In this document: positions 23,616 through 34,944 of the stretch, one piece after another
Layout: every line of letters starts with the position of its first letter
Position numbering within the stretch: position 1 is the first letter of the stretch
The notes under the pieces: generated by a model
The model's database searches: none
Told to the model about the DNA's origin: nothing
What the model saw: the letters and a program-made list of their open reading frames with translations, nothing else
Made by a program: the position numbers and the translations under genes
DNA from: Hypholoma sublateritium FD-334 SS-4
Lineage: Eukaryota; Basidiomycota; Agaricomycetes; Agaricales; Strophariaceae
NCBI GenBank assembly: GCA_000827495.1
Contig: KN817525.1
Span: 67,655-113,197, forward strand
Direction: 5' to 3'
DNA length: 45,543 bases

Positions 23616-24485
23616 ACGCTCAGGCGTCAGTACATTTTGCATCTATCTTTATGCCCAGTTGATTTCTTTGGACTGCGTGTTCAGATCACTTCTAACATAC
23701 AACTTGTATCAGCATGGTTTTTGACTAAGAAACACAGTTCTCGAATTGAACAACTGGACTCTACCTGTGAGATCCTGTATATTAACGATTTCTAGCGGTA
23801 TCATGTGTATTATACTCAGCAATCTTCTCCACTTTTCTATTACAACTTTTTCCGGTCATCCTTGCTTTCTGCTGGCTCGAATATATATTGCCCGCATATT
23901 TACTATAATTTGTGTTCAATGTTCATGCACTGCTAGGACTCGGAGCCGGGTATCCGGACCGCTTACTACCCGCGTCCTCAAATGGATATTTTGCACATTC
24001 TTGGTTCTTTACCGGTTACCTTTGGTTTTATCCGGGCTGAAGCGCTGGCCGACCATCTACGGCATACATACTCCCACCGCTACATGAATTCCATCAGAAT
24101 TTATGGTATCTCTCACACACCCATAAGCCGATGCTATCTCCCCATTACCCACTGCAAAATCGCCTCCCTTGACAGTTCCTGTAAATATAGATGCTAGCAT
24201 ATGGCCCAGGGAGCTAGTACTCGGGGTAAATGCATTCAAATTTCAGCTTCCTGCGCACTATCGTACGGTGTGTCTTGATGAAGAAGTTGTGGCGACCTCC
24301 CGTGAACCCCGTCATGCGACTTCTCATCCAGATCAGCGGTATTGATGCAGTCTTGGAGCATCAGGCCTTAGGCCAAGGCTATTTTCATAAAGGCCGACTA
24401 CATTTTTCTGCGCGCGCGATCGTCTATATCGTGATACCCACCATAACGAGCAGCCCACATCCCCCCCAACTTGAATTCTGGCCCC
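23616..24485. promoter_or_regulatory. Upstream region of permease 1, partly duplicated
   Basis: From about 23930 this region matches the stretch starting about 27420 in front of permease 2. Shared blocks include GCCGGGT..CCGG.CCGCTTACT, AATGGATATTTT.CACATTCTTG, GAAGCGCTG and, near 24150-24190, ACAGTTCCTGTAAATATAGA. The conserved blocks, kept while the rest diverged, are candidate promoter elements. No gene lies between 23616 and 24485. Confidence 0.5.
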
Positions 24486-26916
24486 ATGGACTCACTAGCC
24501 AGGCCCCCAAGTGGGCCTTCGAACAACGACAACGATGCTACCTCCCTACGCTCAGAGAAAAAAGGTGCAGAATTCACAGCAGAGATGGTAGAAGAGGTGG
24601 AACTGGTGCGGAGCGCTGACAGGACGAAGAGGACACTCAAAGTACGCTTGACCGAAGCAGCGCTCCGTGGCATGATCATTGATATTTCGCGTTACGCAGA
24701 ACCGACACATCCAACTTATTGGCATTGGTGGTATGTTCTCGTTAAGTTGTAAAAAGTTATCGCACCTCAGGCTGGTATTACCTCGTAGGCACGATAGGAA
24801 CTGCGCTATTTGTTCAGATTGGAGCGACTTTGACCAAAGGGGGTCCTGGTGAGTTCCACTTTCATTCGCCAAACCTTCATCTAACAACGGAACTTTCTAG
24901 CGAATCTGTTTATTGCTTTCACACTATGGTGCACAGTAATCTTGGCCGTCAACAACTGCCTTGGTACGAGGAATATTGCGCATATATCAAGGTTTCCACC
25001 TGATAAAAATTAGCCGAGATGGTAACATGGATCCCGGTTTCTTCGCCATTTGTATGTCATTATTATTATTCTCAGGGAGTACGGAATACTAACTCCAAGA
25101 CTTTTGATAGGTACGATTCGCCGACCGTTTTGTGGACCCAGCCCTAGGCTTTTGCACAGGGATCAATTTTTTCGTCTTCGAGGCCATCCTCATACCCTTT
25201 GAAATGGTCGCCTTCAACGTTGTACTACATTTCTGGACAGACAAGATACCTGTTGCAGCCGTCATCTGTGCAATTTTGGTGCTCTACACGTTGATTTATT
25301 CCATGGATCCGACGGATAAATCTCTGACGACTGAGACTTAGGTTCTTGAGTATATTTGCTGTATCTTATTATGGAGGTGGGCACCCCGTTGTATTTTGTT
25401 CATAGAGGTATCTAAACGCGATGGCCTTCAGAATCCGAATTTTGGCTCGCACTCGGCAAAGTTATCCTTATAGTGGGTCTGATCGCCTTCACATTTATAA
25501 CCATGGTGGGAGGAAACCCACTTCATGAAGCGTATGGCTTCCGATATTGGAGTCGTGAGTCCTAATACCGAGCTACGTATCATAATCTTATATTCTGACC
25601 GCAGCATCGAAAGTCGCCGGGGCCCCATTTGCAGAATATCTACGAACTGGTGACCTCGGGCGCTTCCTCGGCTTCCTTGCCTGCTTGATCCAAGCATCAT
25701 TCACTATCGCCGGTACGCTATTTCTGATCTACCAATGGCTCTGCGGCATGACTGATGCGCCTCAGGTCCGGACTACGTCTCGATGACAGCGGGCGAGGCA
25801 TGTGCCCCCAGGACGACACTTCCCGCCGCGTTCCGCGGCACCACCTTCCGCCTCATAGCGTTTTTCGTGCTCGGGTCGCTCTGCGTCGGGATCGTCGTCC
25901 CGTACAACGACCCCGACCTCCTGCGTGCGATCTCCGGCGCGCGCCCTGGCGCGGGGTCGTCACCGTACGTGATCGCGATGGAGCACATGGGTATCCCGGT
26001 GCTACCGCACCTGGTAAATGCGCTCGTGCTCACGGCGGTGTTCTCTGCGGGGAACAGCTACGTGTTCTGCGCGAGTCGCACGCTGTACGGGCTCGCATTG
26101 GAGGGTAAGGTTCCGCGCGTGCTCGCGCGGTGCACCGCGAGCGGTGTACCCATCTACTGTGTCGGCATCACGCTCGCCGTTGCGCTGCTCGGTAAGTGCG
26201 GCCTGCGCGTATGGGGAAAGACGTACGTACTTACGTCCCCCAGCGTTTCTCCAGGTTTCGAACAACTCGGCGGTAGTCCTTCAATGGTGAGCTATCTGAG
26301 CGTCGCTCGTGATAGCTCCCGTTTCTGACTCGTAGATAGGTTCGTGAACTTGGTGACGGCGTCGCAGCTGCTCAACTATGCAATTATTTCATTCACCTAC
26401 ATCCGCTTCTATAACGTGAGCACCTCGGCTCCTCGGGATGCATGCGTATATGACAAGCTATGCTCCCATTACAGTCGCTGAAGGTGCAAGGAATATCACG
26501 CGATACGCTCCCGCACAAAAGCTTCTGGCAGCCGTTCTGCGGGTGAGTCTTTGTGCCGTAAATCTGGGGAAGATGCGTCGGAGAGTTGCTCACCGATTTC
26601 CGTGCTCGTCCAGGTACTATGCGTTTATTGCGACATTCGTCATGGCGTTCGTGGGCGGCTACACCGTGTTCATCCCTGGGCACTGGGACACTCCATCATT
26701 CATATTCTCGTACGCTATGATTGGCATCCTGCCCGTCCTCTACGTGTACTGGAAAATCAGATATCGGACATCGGTGCGTATATTTTCCTTCGTGTATACA
26801 GTAGCAAATCCCTGATATCATACTTGATGTCGCAGTGGCAAAAACTTGAAACTATGACGTTCTTTGAAAACGAGAGGCAAATTGTGGATGAATACGAAGC
26901 AGAGATCAACTTATGA
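24486..26916 (+). CDS. Amino-acid permease (APC superfamily, YAT type), copy 1
   Basis: About 15 exons join in phase to roughly 550 residues. The N-terminal tail is followed by TKRTLKNRHIQLIGIGGTIG (first helix, with the family's Gly-rich unwound TM1 substrate site), then further helices such as FFVFEAILIPFEMVAFNVV, VILIVGLIAFTFITMVGGNP, and the long exon ending at VPIYCVGITLAVALL. The tail exon contains the WQKLETMTFFENERQIVDEY motif. These are hallmarks of fungal plasma-membrane amino-acid/H+ symporters. The ATG at 24486 aligns with that of copy 2. Substrate cannot be told from sequence. Some exons are very small (12-15 codons). The large exon (about 25770-26190) is strikingly GC-rich relative to its introns. 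No disabling change was found. Confidence 0.9.
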
Positions 26917-27884
26917 TACCCTCTTCGACGCTTCTATGACTTCGAGGAATTCTGCGAACAATCTAACGATAACGAGGTACAGGGATGAGTAGACATTGTA
27001 GAATTATAGCAGCAATGCGCGGAACCGCGGCGGCGTAAGGTCGCTTGTATCCAATATTTTTAGCGCTCTGACAAGGGGGGAAATGAGTAGGTCGCTGAGG
27101 TGAGACCCTCAATGCACAAATCGTAGCCAAATTCACCCCCTACGTGGTTTGAGACGTCCCCAACGCTCTCGAGCTTCTGCGAGATATTGTGGACTGTAGG
27201 TACCCGGCGAGGGATAATCATAAGCACCCTGTTCAGACAAAAAGACACGGAGATACGCACCGGAGAAGAGATCGCTGCGTGAATCTTTAAGTTTGAGGTA
27301 CATTGTCATTTGCCGGTTATCTTTGCGTCATGATGGCGGTTCTATGTAGGCTTAACATACATATATATATACGCATTCATTTTCAATATCAAAAATGTTC
27401 AGGTACTTTCTCATCGTCTGCACTGCGCCGGGTGTCCGGGCCGCTTACTTCCGAGGCATCCTAGAATGGATATTTTATACATTCTTGGATCTTTTCCTTT
27501 TGTTTTTGCTCCTGAAGCGCTGACTGCCGATCTGCACACATCATGTTCTTCCCGCGGTTTGAACGTCGTTTAAATTTATACATCTCACATATTTCCAAAG
27601 ACCGATATTAATAACCCCACCCAGCACAAAATCGCTTCTCACCACACTTCTCTGACAGTTCCTGTAAATATAGAAATCAACATGTGGTCCGAGGCGCAAG
27701 CTCTCATGAGCCCCGTCTTCTACGACTTCTTATCCAAATCAGCGATATTTAAGCACTCTTGGAACGATAGGCTCTCAGCCAGCGTTATAACCATGAAGCC
27801 CGGCTGCTATTTACGTGCACGCTATCTACTTGCAGCCAATTTGTCCCGTGAGCCCATATCCCGCACGACTTGGATTCTTGCACC
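26917..27884. other. Inter-permease spacer
   Basis: It contains the 3' flank of permease 1, the beta-5 relic (27094-27265), about 150 bases without a match (near 27266-27420, including a TA-rich run at 27357-27372) and the duplicated promoter of permease 2. The unmatched stretch should contain the duplication junction. Confidence 0.55.
27094..27265 (-). pseudogene. Relic of the proteasome beta-5 gene 3' end
   Basis: On the minus strand this stretch reads ...GDVSNHVGGEFGYDLCIEGL, against [20 protein letters not shown] in the real beta-5 gene at 30556. DNA similarity continues into the last intron, whose donor here is GTGCGT. It has no start codon and corresponds only to the final 50 or so codons plus part of the preceding intron, so it is a non-functional fragment. 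Its position, convergent to permease 1 exactly as beta-5 is to permease 2, shows that it was carried along in the tandem duplication. Confidence 0.85.
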
Positions 27885-30765
27885 ATGGACTCACCGGATA
27901 GGCTCGAGGAAAGGGCTTCAAACAACGACAACGATGCTACCTCCCTTCCCTCTGAGAGAAAAGATGCAGGCTCTACGACCGAGATGGTGGAAGAAGTCGA
28001 ATTGGTGCAAAGCACCGACAGGACTAAGAGGACCCTTAAAGTACGCCCGACTGGCGCAACGCCTGCTGGCAAGACGGTTGACATTTCGCGTAATACAGAA
28101 CCGGCATATCCAGCTTATCGGGATCGGCGGTATGCTATCTCGTCCAATAGCAAAGTCAGTGTCATATCTCAAGCTGGTATTTTCCTACAGGCACGATAGG
28201 AACTTCACTATTTGTGCAGATTGGGGCTGCTATGACCAAGGGAGGCCCTGGTGCGCTCTTCTTTTATTCCTCTGGTACTTCGTCTAACAGCTCGCCCTTT
28301 CTAGCGAACCTATTCATTGCCTTCACATTGTGGTGTACAGTGGTCTTGGCTGTCAATAACTGTCTTTGTACGCGGACTTGTTCGCCTATATGTTTACAGC
28401 CAAAAATAACTTGGGCCAACCTTATTAGCCGAGATGGTAACATGGATTCCGGTTTCCTCACCTTTTGTACGCCAATATGCTCGGAATATGCAGATCACCA
28501 ATCCAACAGCTATTTTTCATAGGTACGATTTGCAGAACACTTCGTGGACCCCGCCTTAGGCTTTTGCACGGGAATCAACTTCTTCGTCTTCAATGCCATC
28601 CTCATACCCTTCGAAATGGTCGCCTTCAACGTCGTGCTGCATTTTTGGACGGACAAGATACCTGTTGCAGCGGTCATCTGTGCAATTCTGGTGATCTATA
28701 CGTAGCTATATTTTCTGGGGCCGACGGATAAATCTCTGACGACAGAGACTTAGGTTCTTGAGTATCTTCGCCGTATCGTATTATGGAGGTGGGTACCTTC
28801 TTTATACTCTTTTCTAAACTTGACGACCTCCAGAGTCCGAGTTCTGGCTCGCGCTCGGCAAAGTGATCCTAATAGTTGGTCTCATCATTTTCACATTTAT
28901 AACTATGGTTGGGGGAAACCCACTTCACGATGCGTACGGCTTTCGAAACTGGAACCGTGAGTTTTGTGGCGCCTTGTAAATGTATCGCCTATCTTGACGC
29001 CGACATCACAGCTTCAAACGTCGCCGGGGCCCCGTTTGCGGAATATCTATACTCTGGTGACCTCGGGCGCTTCCTTGGTTTCCTTGCGTGTTTGATTCAA
29101 GCAACATTCACCGTCGCAGGTGTGCTATTGCTGGCCTACATACAGCCCTGTAGCATGACTAACATTGCGCAGGTCCGGAGTACGTCGCGATGACGGCAGG
29201 CGAGGCGTACCTCCCCAGGACGACACTGCCCATCGCGTTCAACGGCACATTCTTCCGCCTCGCTGCATTCTTCGTGCTCGGCTCGCTGTGCGTCGGGATC
29301 GTCGTCCCGTACAACGACCCCAACCTGCTGCACGCGATTTCCGCTGCACAGCCCGGCGCGGGATCGTCGCCGTACGTGATCGCGATGGCGCGCATGGGTA
29401 TCCCCGTGCTGCCGCACCTCGTGAACGCGCTCATCCTCACGGCGGTGTTCTCCGCGGGGAACAGCTTCGTGTTCTGCTCGAGCCGCACGTTGTACGGGCT
29501 CGCGCTCGAGGATAAGGTCCCGCGCGTGTTCGCGCGGTGCACTGCGAGCGGCGTGCCTATCTATTCCGTCGGCGCTACGCTCACCTTTGCGCTGCTCGGT
29601 AAGCGCGACAGGGACAGGAATGTGTGTTTGCTTACCCCTTCCCCCAGCATTCCTTCAGGTCTCGAACAACTCGGCGGTAGTCCTGCAATGGCAAGCTATC
29701 TGGCGGCGGTCATGATAGGGCGCAATGCTGATCCGTTCATAGGTTCGTGAACCTGGTGACAGCGTCGGCGTTGCTCAACTACGCGATCATCGCGTTCGCG
29801 TACATCCGCTTCTACAACGTGAGCGCCTCGATTCCATGGGATGGATGTATGCATATTTGACACGCCGTTTTTTCCTTGCAGGCGCTAAAGGCGCAGGGAA
29901 TATCGCGGGACACGCTCCCGCACAAAGGCTTCTGGCAACCATTCTGCGGGTGAGTTAGCGCTTTGCCGTTTCGAACGAGATGCATCGGAAGTCCACTCAC
30001 AGATATACCTGATTTTTCAGGTACTACGCGTTCACCGCGACGTTCGTCATGGCATTCGTGGGTGGATACACTGTGTTTCTCCCCGGGCACTGGGACACGA
30101 CCTCGTTCATATTTTCGTACGCTATAATTGGTGTCCTGCCTATTCTGTTCTTGTACTGGAAAATAAGATATCGGTCATCGGTGCGCATATTTACCCATGT
30201 CTCTGCGATACTAAACCTCTGATCCCTGCCTTCGCAGTGGCAAAAACTCGAGACTATGACTTTCTTCGATAAGGAGAGACAAATTGTGGATCAATACGAA
30301 GCGGATATTGACTCATGATACCTCCTTCGACGCTTCCACGACTTTGACACGACTTCGACGAAAGCGCGAATAATCTAGTGATGATAAGGCAATGATTTGA
30401 GTAAAAATTATAGAATTTATAGCATAAATATACAAAACCGCGGCAGTGTAGCCTAACTTGTATCCCCATTTTTGAAAGCGTTCGATAACAATTGGCAGTA
30501 GATGCGGGAAAATGAGTAGAATTCGTCGCATAAATGTACAAGGTTCAAAACTTAATCAAGCTGCGACTGGCGCTACTTCCGCGGCCGCTGGCGGTGGGTT
30601 CGCCGAGGTGAGGCCCTCGACACGCAGATCATAGCCAAATCCACCCCCAACGTGGCCCGGAACGTCTCCAGGGCCCTCGTAGTGCATTTGCGAGATATCG
30701 TAGTTGCCTGCCAGGGAATAAGCGCCGTGTTCAAAAAACAGGACAGAGAAATACGGACCGATGAA
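27420..30765 (+). repeat. Tandem duplication, unit 2 (promoter, permease, beta-5 tail)
   Basis: Unit 2 of the direct duplication. It spans the promoter blocks, permease 2 and the last part of the intact beta-5 gene. Similarity seems to stop inside beta-5 near the exon boundary around 30765, which is expected if the duplication breakpoint lay within that gene. Confidence 0.78.
27885..30318 (+). CDS. Amino-acid permease (APC superfamily, YAT type), copy 2
   Basis: It has the same exon-intron layout as copy 1 and about the same length (near 550 residues). Motifs correspond throughout: TKRTLKNRHIQLIGIGGTIG, FFVFNAILIPFEMVAFNVV, ILIVGLIIFTFITMVGGNP, VPIYSVGATLTFALL and WQKLETMTFFDKERQIVDQY. Differences are mostly conservative, but some lie in helices (FEAIL against FNAIL; AMEHMG against AMARMG) and could alter substrate preference. 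A TAG at 28703 is not a nonsense codon, since it lies inside donor GTAGCT of the intron that copy 1 also has. All junctions checked are in phase, so both copies look functional. The 3' end is convergent with the beta-5 gene, 237 bases away. Confidence 0.9.
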
Positions 30766-31843
30766 CTTCCAGCCGTCCTCCTTGACGTGGTAAAGGTTAC
30801 AGGTGTTTCCAGAGAACGCGTCACGGTGGCCAGCGGCGTAGATACTCCGTCTGCCGAGCTCTTGCGCCTCCTCGTCGGTCAGGTCCCAGCGGTATCCCTG
30901 ATCGAGGACACCATATGCGAATGTGCTTCCAGAGCCGACGGAAAAGAGATCGCCCTTCAGGCGCGTGCCGTCCGAGTCGACGTAGAATACTGCCGGGCCC
31001 TAATGTATTCATAGTGTGAGCCCGTGAGGCATGCGTGTGTGATGCCATTGGCACTCACAGTCTTGTCCCAGCCGCAGATCATCGTTCCCTGCGCCATAAT
31101 TGAAGTGAGTTGGACGTGATGAGCGGGGTAAGGAGGTACGCACCATGCTGAGGCCCATTCCCTTGTAACTATACACGAGATTGCTCAGGTACTTGCTCGC
31201 TGCCGAGACAGAGATGCGCTCGCGATTGCGCAGTTCGTGCAGCCGGCAATGCATTCCAAGGTATGTCTCCCAATATTGGCAGTCGGCTGGGGTCGGCGAG
31301 TTCAGTGATAGGATACATAAACAGCATATATGTTGACGCACCAGCTCCACCGGCCATCGTTCCAAGGAGGTAGGGATTGATTTCGATGACCTTTTTGACA
31401 GTTCCCGATGCTGCATCTCGTTAGAATTGGCAATGTCAATTGAGAGGGCACGCGCATACCAATGTAGCTTCCTGCTGTAGCACGCGAATCGACCGCGACA
31501 ATAACACCACCCTGGAATCGGAACGCTAGCGTGGTGGTACCGTGCTGGATCTTGATCCTGCAGCTGGGGTCGGCGTGATCGTCGGTGTGGAGGCGGAGGA
31601 ATGAGGTAGGCTAACAGACGTATAACTTCATTATCGCATGCCCTGATTCCCATTTGAAGGGAAACGCACGTCTGGGATATCTGGCACGTTAAATGAGGGT
31701 GCACCCTTCATGATGTTGCCAAAGCCCGCCTGGGAGCCCCAGGCGACATCGGAGATGTCGTCTTCCTCCTCTGCAAGGCGTTGGGCCCTGCGCAGCTGGC
31801 TAACGGCGCTCGTCGTCGAGAATCGGTCGACAAAGGTGTTCAT
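30556..31843 (-). CDS. PRE2: 20S proteasome subunit beta-5 (chymotrypsin-like)
   Basis: Several exons (first 31843-31670) join to about 320-335 residues. The propeptide ends in IQHG, and the mature chain begins [20 protein letters not shown], with catalytic Thr1, Asp17 and Lys33-region strands. [19 protein letters not shown] and [10 protein letters not shown] follow, then the typical GTMICGWDK and [17 protein letters not shown] 31843 (MNTFVDRF) is preferred over in-frame ATGs upstream, because it gives a propeptide of about 80 residues, close to yeast Pre2. After the usual end ([10 protein letters not shown]) a tail of about 45 residues rich in Gly and His follows ([20 protein letters not shown]). 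Just before it is a 51-nt segment with GTCCGT...TGGCAG ends and a pyrimidine tract that is probably an intron but is in frame if retained. Confidence 0.93.
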
Positions 31844-32049
31844 GGTGCGGCAAAAGAGTATGGAGATTATAGAGGTGACGCGGCCGCGCGTTGTTGCGCG
31901 TCCAGTTGAGGGGTATTTGGCATCACGCTGCGAAGCCAACAAGCGGAGAAGCCGGCCCGTAGACATAGGGGCGACTCCGATGCTCACACCTTCATGTCAT
32001 GATCATGGTGTTATGGCGGACTACTGGGCAAAGTTTATATTCTACGTGT

Positions 32050-32581
32050 CTAGTTCTCGTGCATAAGCACTTCATTGTCTGGAGGGGGAATGAACGGCCG
32101 CAGGTATTTCTCGATATAGTCCGCAGGGACGCCCTCGTCCAGCGCATCCGCAATGCCCATGTTCATCCTGTAGATGTATTCCTTCCGGGGGTGGCTCTGC
32201 TCTGTGCGCAGCATATCGATGTAGATGAGTGCCCGCACAACCTCCTCTGCCGTATCCTTTGTGCGCTTCAGCTTCACCGGAAGGATCTTCTTCTCGTAAG
32301 CTGAGCCCTCGTATATGTCCAGATCGTGCTCGTCGGCGGGCGTGAGCTCGTACATGAGTCCGTAGACGACATCTCCGTGAGAGGGGATTATATTAGCGTA
32401 TCCACGGACGGTGATGATCCATTTCCTCGTAGATATTCAGGTCGAGCATGGGTCTCAAGGCGCGATGCGCTCACCAGTCTGCCAATACTCCGATGCCGAC
32501 GTAATTGTTATCGGGGCAGCGCCTTTTCATCTGGTCGAGCCAGAGGTTGCTGCCATAGCCAAAGTATATGGTGGGTGACAT
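32050..32581 (-). CDS. Gamma-glutamylcyclotransferase-like protein
   Basis: Exons 32581-32475 and 32425-32050 give 160 residues, typical for the family. The signature YFGYGSNLW, the phosphate-binding-type loop of the GGCT fold, begins at residue 6. After the single 49-nt intron come WKWIITVRGYANI and DVVYGLMYEL, then LDIYEGSAY, where the Glu corresponds to the catalytic acid of GGCT enzymes. The family converts gamma-glutamyl amino acids to 5-oxoproline in glutathione metabolism. Substrate is not resolvable from sequence. An open frame runs upstream of ATG 32581, but the conserved fold starts right at this Met. Confidence 0.88.
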
Positions 32582-32841
32582 CGTGGAATTGGGGTCCCAT
32601 GTTTGGGAAAACCTGTCTATTTGACTGGCGGTCAACTGACGCTGCGCACGGAGATGATGGTGAGGTTGAGCTTGCACCGGGCCCCAAAAGGGTTGTGCCT
32701 CCGCCGGCTTGCTGACGTAAGCCGTTCATCTACTTTTTTTTGACATTTCTGGTGGTTGGCTCTTGTAACTCTACCAACACTAGACCAAGGATCATCCGTG
32801 AGGTCACCACATTCTCCCTTTCATTCTCTACATCATAAAAA

Positions 32842-33398
32842 ATGGCCGACGACGGATCCCATGGAAGAGCTTGGCCCTTGTCCAACGCTGACTTGACGAA
32901 CTCTGTGCGTGCTTGTTTCAGGACGCTGCTCGAATTTGGGTACTAATCTGTCGTTTCCGAAGATCCTTGAGCTTGTGCAACAGGCCGGACAGTACAAGCA
33001 ACTGAAGAAGGGAGCCAATGAAGGTGCGATTCCCCTCTTGTGCCCTTGCCGCCGCGTCTGACCTCTGTTTCGCAGCCACCAAGACTCTGAACCGTGGTAT
33101 CGCAGAATTCATCATTCTGACTGCCGACACCGAGCCTCTCGAGATCTTGCTCCATCTTCCCCTCCTTTGCGAAGAGAAGGTGCGTTTAAGGTCACATTAA
33201 CCTTAAATTTCTCGCCATTTACATATGTCAACCTTCCAGAACGTCCCTTACATCTTCTTGCCTTCCAAGGCCGCTCTCGGACGTGCCTGCAACGTATCGC
33301 GACCCGTAATTGCTGCCAGCGTCACCACTGGCGAGTCCAAGGAGCTCTCCGCTCAGATCATTGCCGTCAAGAACGCGATTGAGAAGCTGATGTACTAG
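32842..33398 (+). CDS. SNU13: Snu13 / 15.5K, L7Ae-family RNA-binding protein
   Basis: Four exons assemble to 128 residues, the same length as the human 15.5K protein. Recognisable blocks are [17 protein letters not shown] (the RNA-contacting helix of L7Ae proteins, with the NEATK motif), [39 protein letters not shown] and a C-terminal [11 protein letters not shown]. The protein binds kink-turns in U4 snRNA and box C/D snoRNAs, nucleating U4/U6.U5 and box C/D particle assembly in the nucleus and nucleolus. The ATG lies in AAAAAATGGCC, a good context. The N-terminal residues ([11 protein letters not shown]) are close to those of homologues. It is divergent from the GGCT-like gene, 260 bases away. 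Confidence 0.95.
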
Positions 33399-33682
33399 GC
33401 AACTAATGTATCTCGTCTGTACACGGTGAAAATATGCTAATATAATTCACGCATGCAATATCGTCACTATCTCATACATCTAACTATAAAATCCGTTGTA
33501 CAGCTGCTTTCGATGCAAAAGCTAGGTAGGAAAATGAGCGCTTGACTCGGAGGCCAAAAATATTCCATGCGCAATTCATTCTGGAAATGCTGAGTCAGCA
33601 GAAGGCAGACCCTGGGAGGTGGCATAAGCGGCAGCGAATATCGCCTTTTATCCCCAACCACCCACTCACACCGCTGTGCGCA

Positions 33683-34720
33683 ATGTCAGGAATCTGCAGA
33701 ACCCGTCTGGCGGAAGAGCGCAAACAATGGCGCAAGGACCACCCTTTCGTGAGTCAATCTGCCTTTGTGCCCGGCTCGTTGCTCCTCTGCCCAACATCGA
33801 GCGCCTGCTTGCTTCAGCGCCTGTTTTGTATACTGGAAATGTCATTTCATGGCGCTGAGTACATGAAGGAACAAAATGAATACAATATATCAGCATTGAA
33901 TCGTGCTGATATCTGGCTTTTTTCCAGGGATTCTACGCTAAGCCTGCCAAAGCACCCGACGGGTCCATGAATCTCATGGAATGGGAGGTCGGCATCCCCG
34001 GGAAGTCAAAGGTAAATAACCATCTTCAACCGTCTGGATTACGCGTCGGGGGGCCTTCTGCAAGCACTCTCGGACGCGTCTTCGCTGTTGGCTCCGTTGT
34101 TGGACTCAGGGCTGATTTTTCGTCGTGACAGACGGCCTGGGAAGGCGGCCTCTTCAAGCTCGTGATGAACTTCCCCGAAGGCGAGCTACATACTTGTTTG
34201 CTGATCCTGTGGGCTAATATGATTTTCAGACTATCCATCGAAGCCCCCAAAGTGTGAGTGCCCCGCGATGCAGCCGCGGACGAGCTGACCGTGCACAGGT
34301 AAATTCTCCCCTCCGTTGTTCCACCCTAACGTGTACCCGTCTGGGACCGTGTGCCTCTCGATCCTCGACGAGGAGAAGTCGTGGAAGCCCGCCATCACAA
34401 TCAAGCAGGTGCGTGCGCCGCCGTCTGCCCGGTGCGGTACTGACGCCGCTATCGCGCGTAGATCCTGCTTGGCATCCAGGATCTACTGGACAACCCGAAC
34501 GTCAACGACCCAGCACAGAGCGATGCGTATACCATGTTCAAGTGCGTGCTCTGCTTGTGTCCCCGTGCTGCCGCTGACATGTTTCGCTGCGTAGGAACGA
34601 CAAGGCCGCATATGAGTAAGCGTCATTTCATCTCGGCTGTGTAACACACACCTTTACTTAGGCGGTGTTTTTTTCAGGCGACGAATCAAGCAGCAGGCGC
34701 GGGAGAACATACCCAAGTAG
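33683..34720 (+). CDS. UBC9: SUMO-conjugating enzyme E2 (Ubc9)
   Basis: Seven or more exons give 158 residues, the full length of Ubc9. It reads [20 protein letters not shown], then [39 protein letters not shown] with catalytic Cys93 and the HPN motif, [18 protein letters not shown] and NDPAQSDAY. It transfers SUMO from the E1 to target lysines, mainly in the nucleus. The first intron is long for this window (about 180 nt). The intron between MNFPE and DYPSKPPK starts with GC rather than GT. The KFSPPLF exon begins at a GTAAATTC acceptor after a GTGAGT donor that splits the TGT codon. Confidence 0.95.
34181..34229 (+). other. GC-AG intron in UBC9
   Basis: The exon ends CCCGAAG and the intron begins GCGAGC, ending TTTTCAG before ACTATCC. 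The protein join, FPE then DYPSKPPK, is invariant in Ubc9, which fixes the boundary. No in-phase GT donor exists. The branch-like CTAAT lies near the acceptor. Sequencing error or a rare GC donor are the alternatives; the second is simpler. Confidence 0.8.
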
Positions 34721-34944
34721 TGGGCGGCGTGTGCTGTCCAAACAATGGGGGATCTTTTTCTGTTTGTGATATTTCGCGCCGCTCTTGTATATATGTATTC
34801 TGCGTTATAATTTTCATTTGCTCGTTGAAATGAGCAGTGCCGTCAGCAGAAGTAAGTAATATCGGCACAATGTCGCTTGGCCACTGTCGCGACTGTGTAT
34901 CATGCATGCATGTAGTAAGCCAATTTTGTTGAGTGACACAGGTC

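Larger units (their letters stand above)
23930..27265 (+). repeat. Tandem duplication, unit 1 (promoter, permease, beta-5 tail)
   Basis: Unit 1 of a direct tandem duplication of about 3.35 kb. It carries the promoter blocks, the complete permease 1 gene, its 3' flank and the relic of the proteasome beta-5 3' end. The order matches unit 2 throughout. Exact ends are blurred by divergence; start and end were judged from the outermost matching blocks. Confidence 0.8.

Noticed and set aside
28703..28705. In-frame TAG in permease copy 2 read as a nonsense mutation
   Set aside because: It lies inside the donor GTAGCT of an intron also present in copy 1; splicing restores the frame to FLSIFAVSYYGE.
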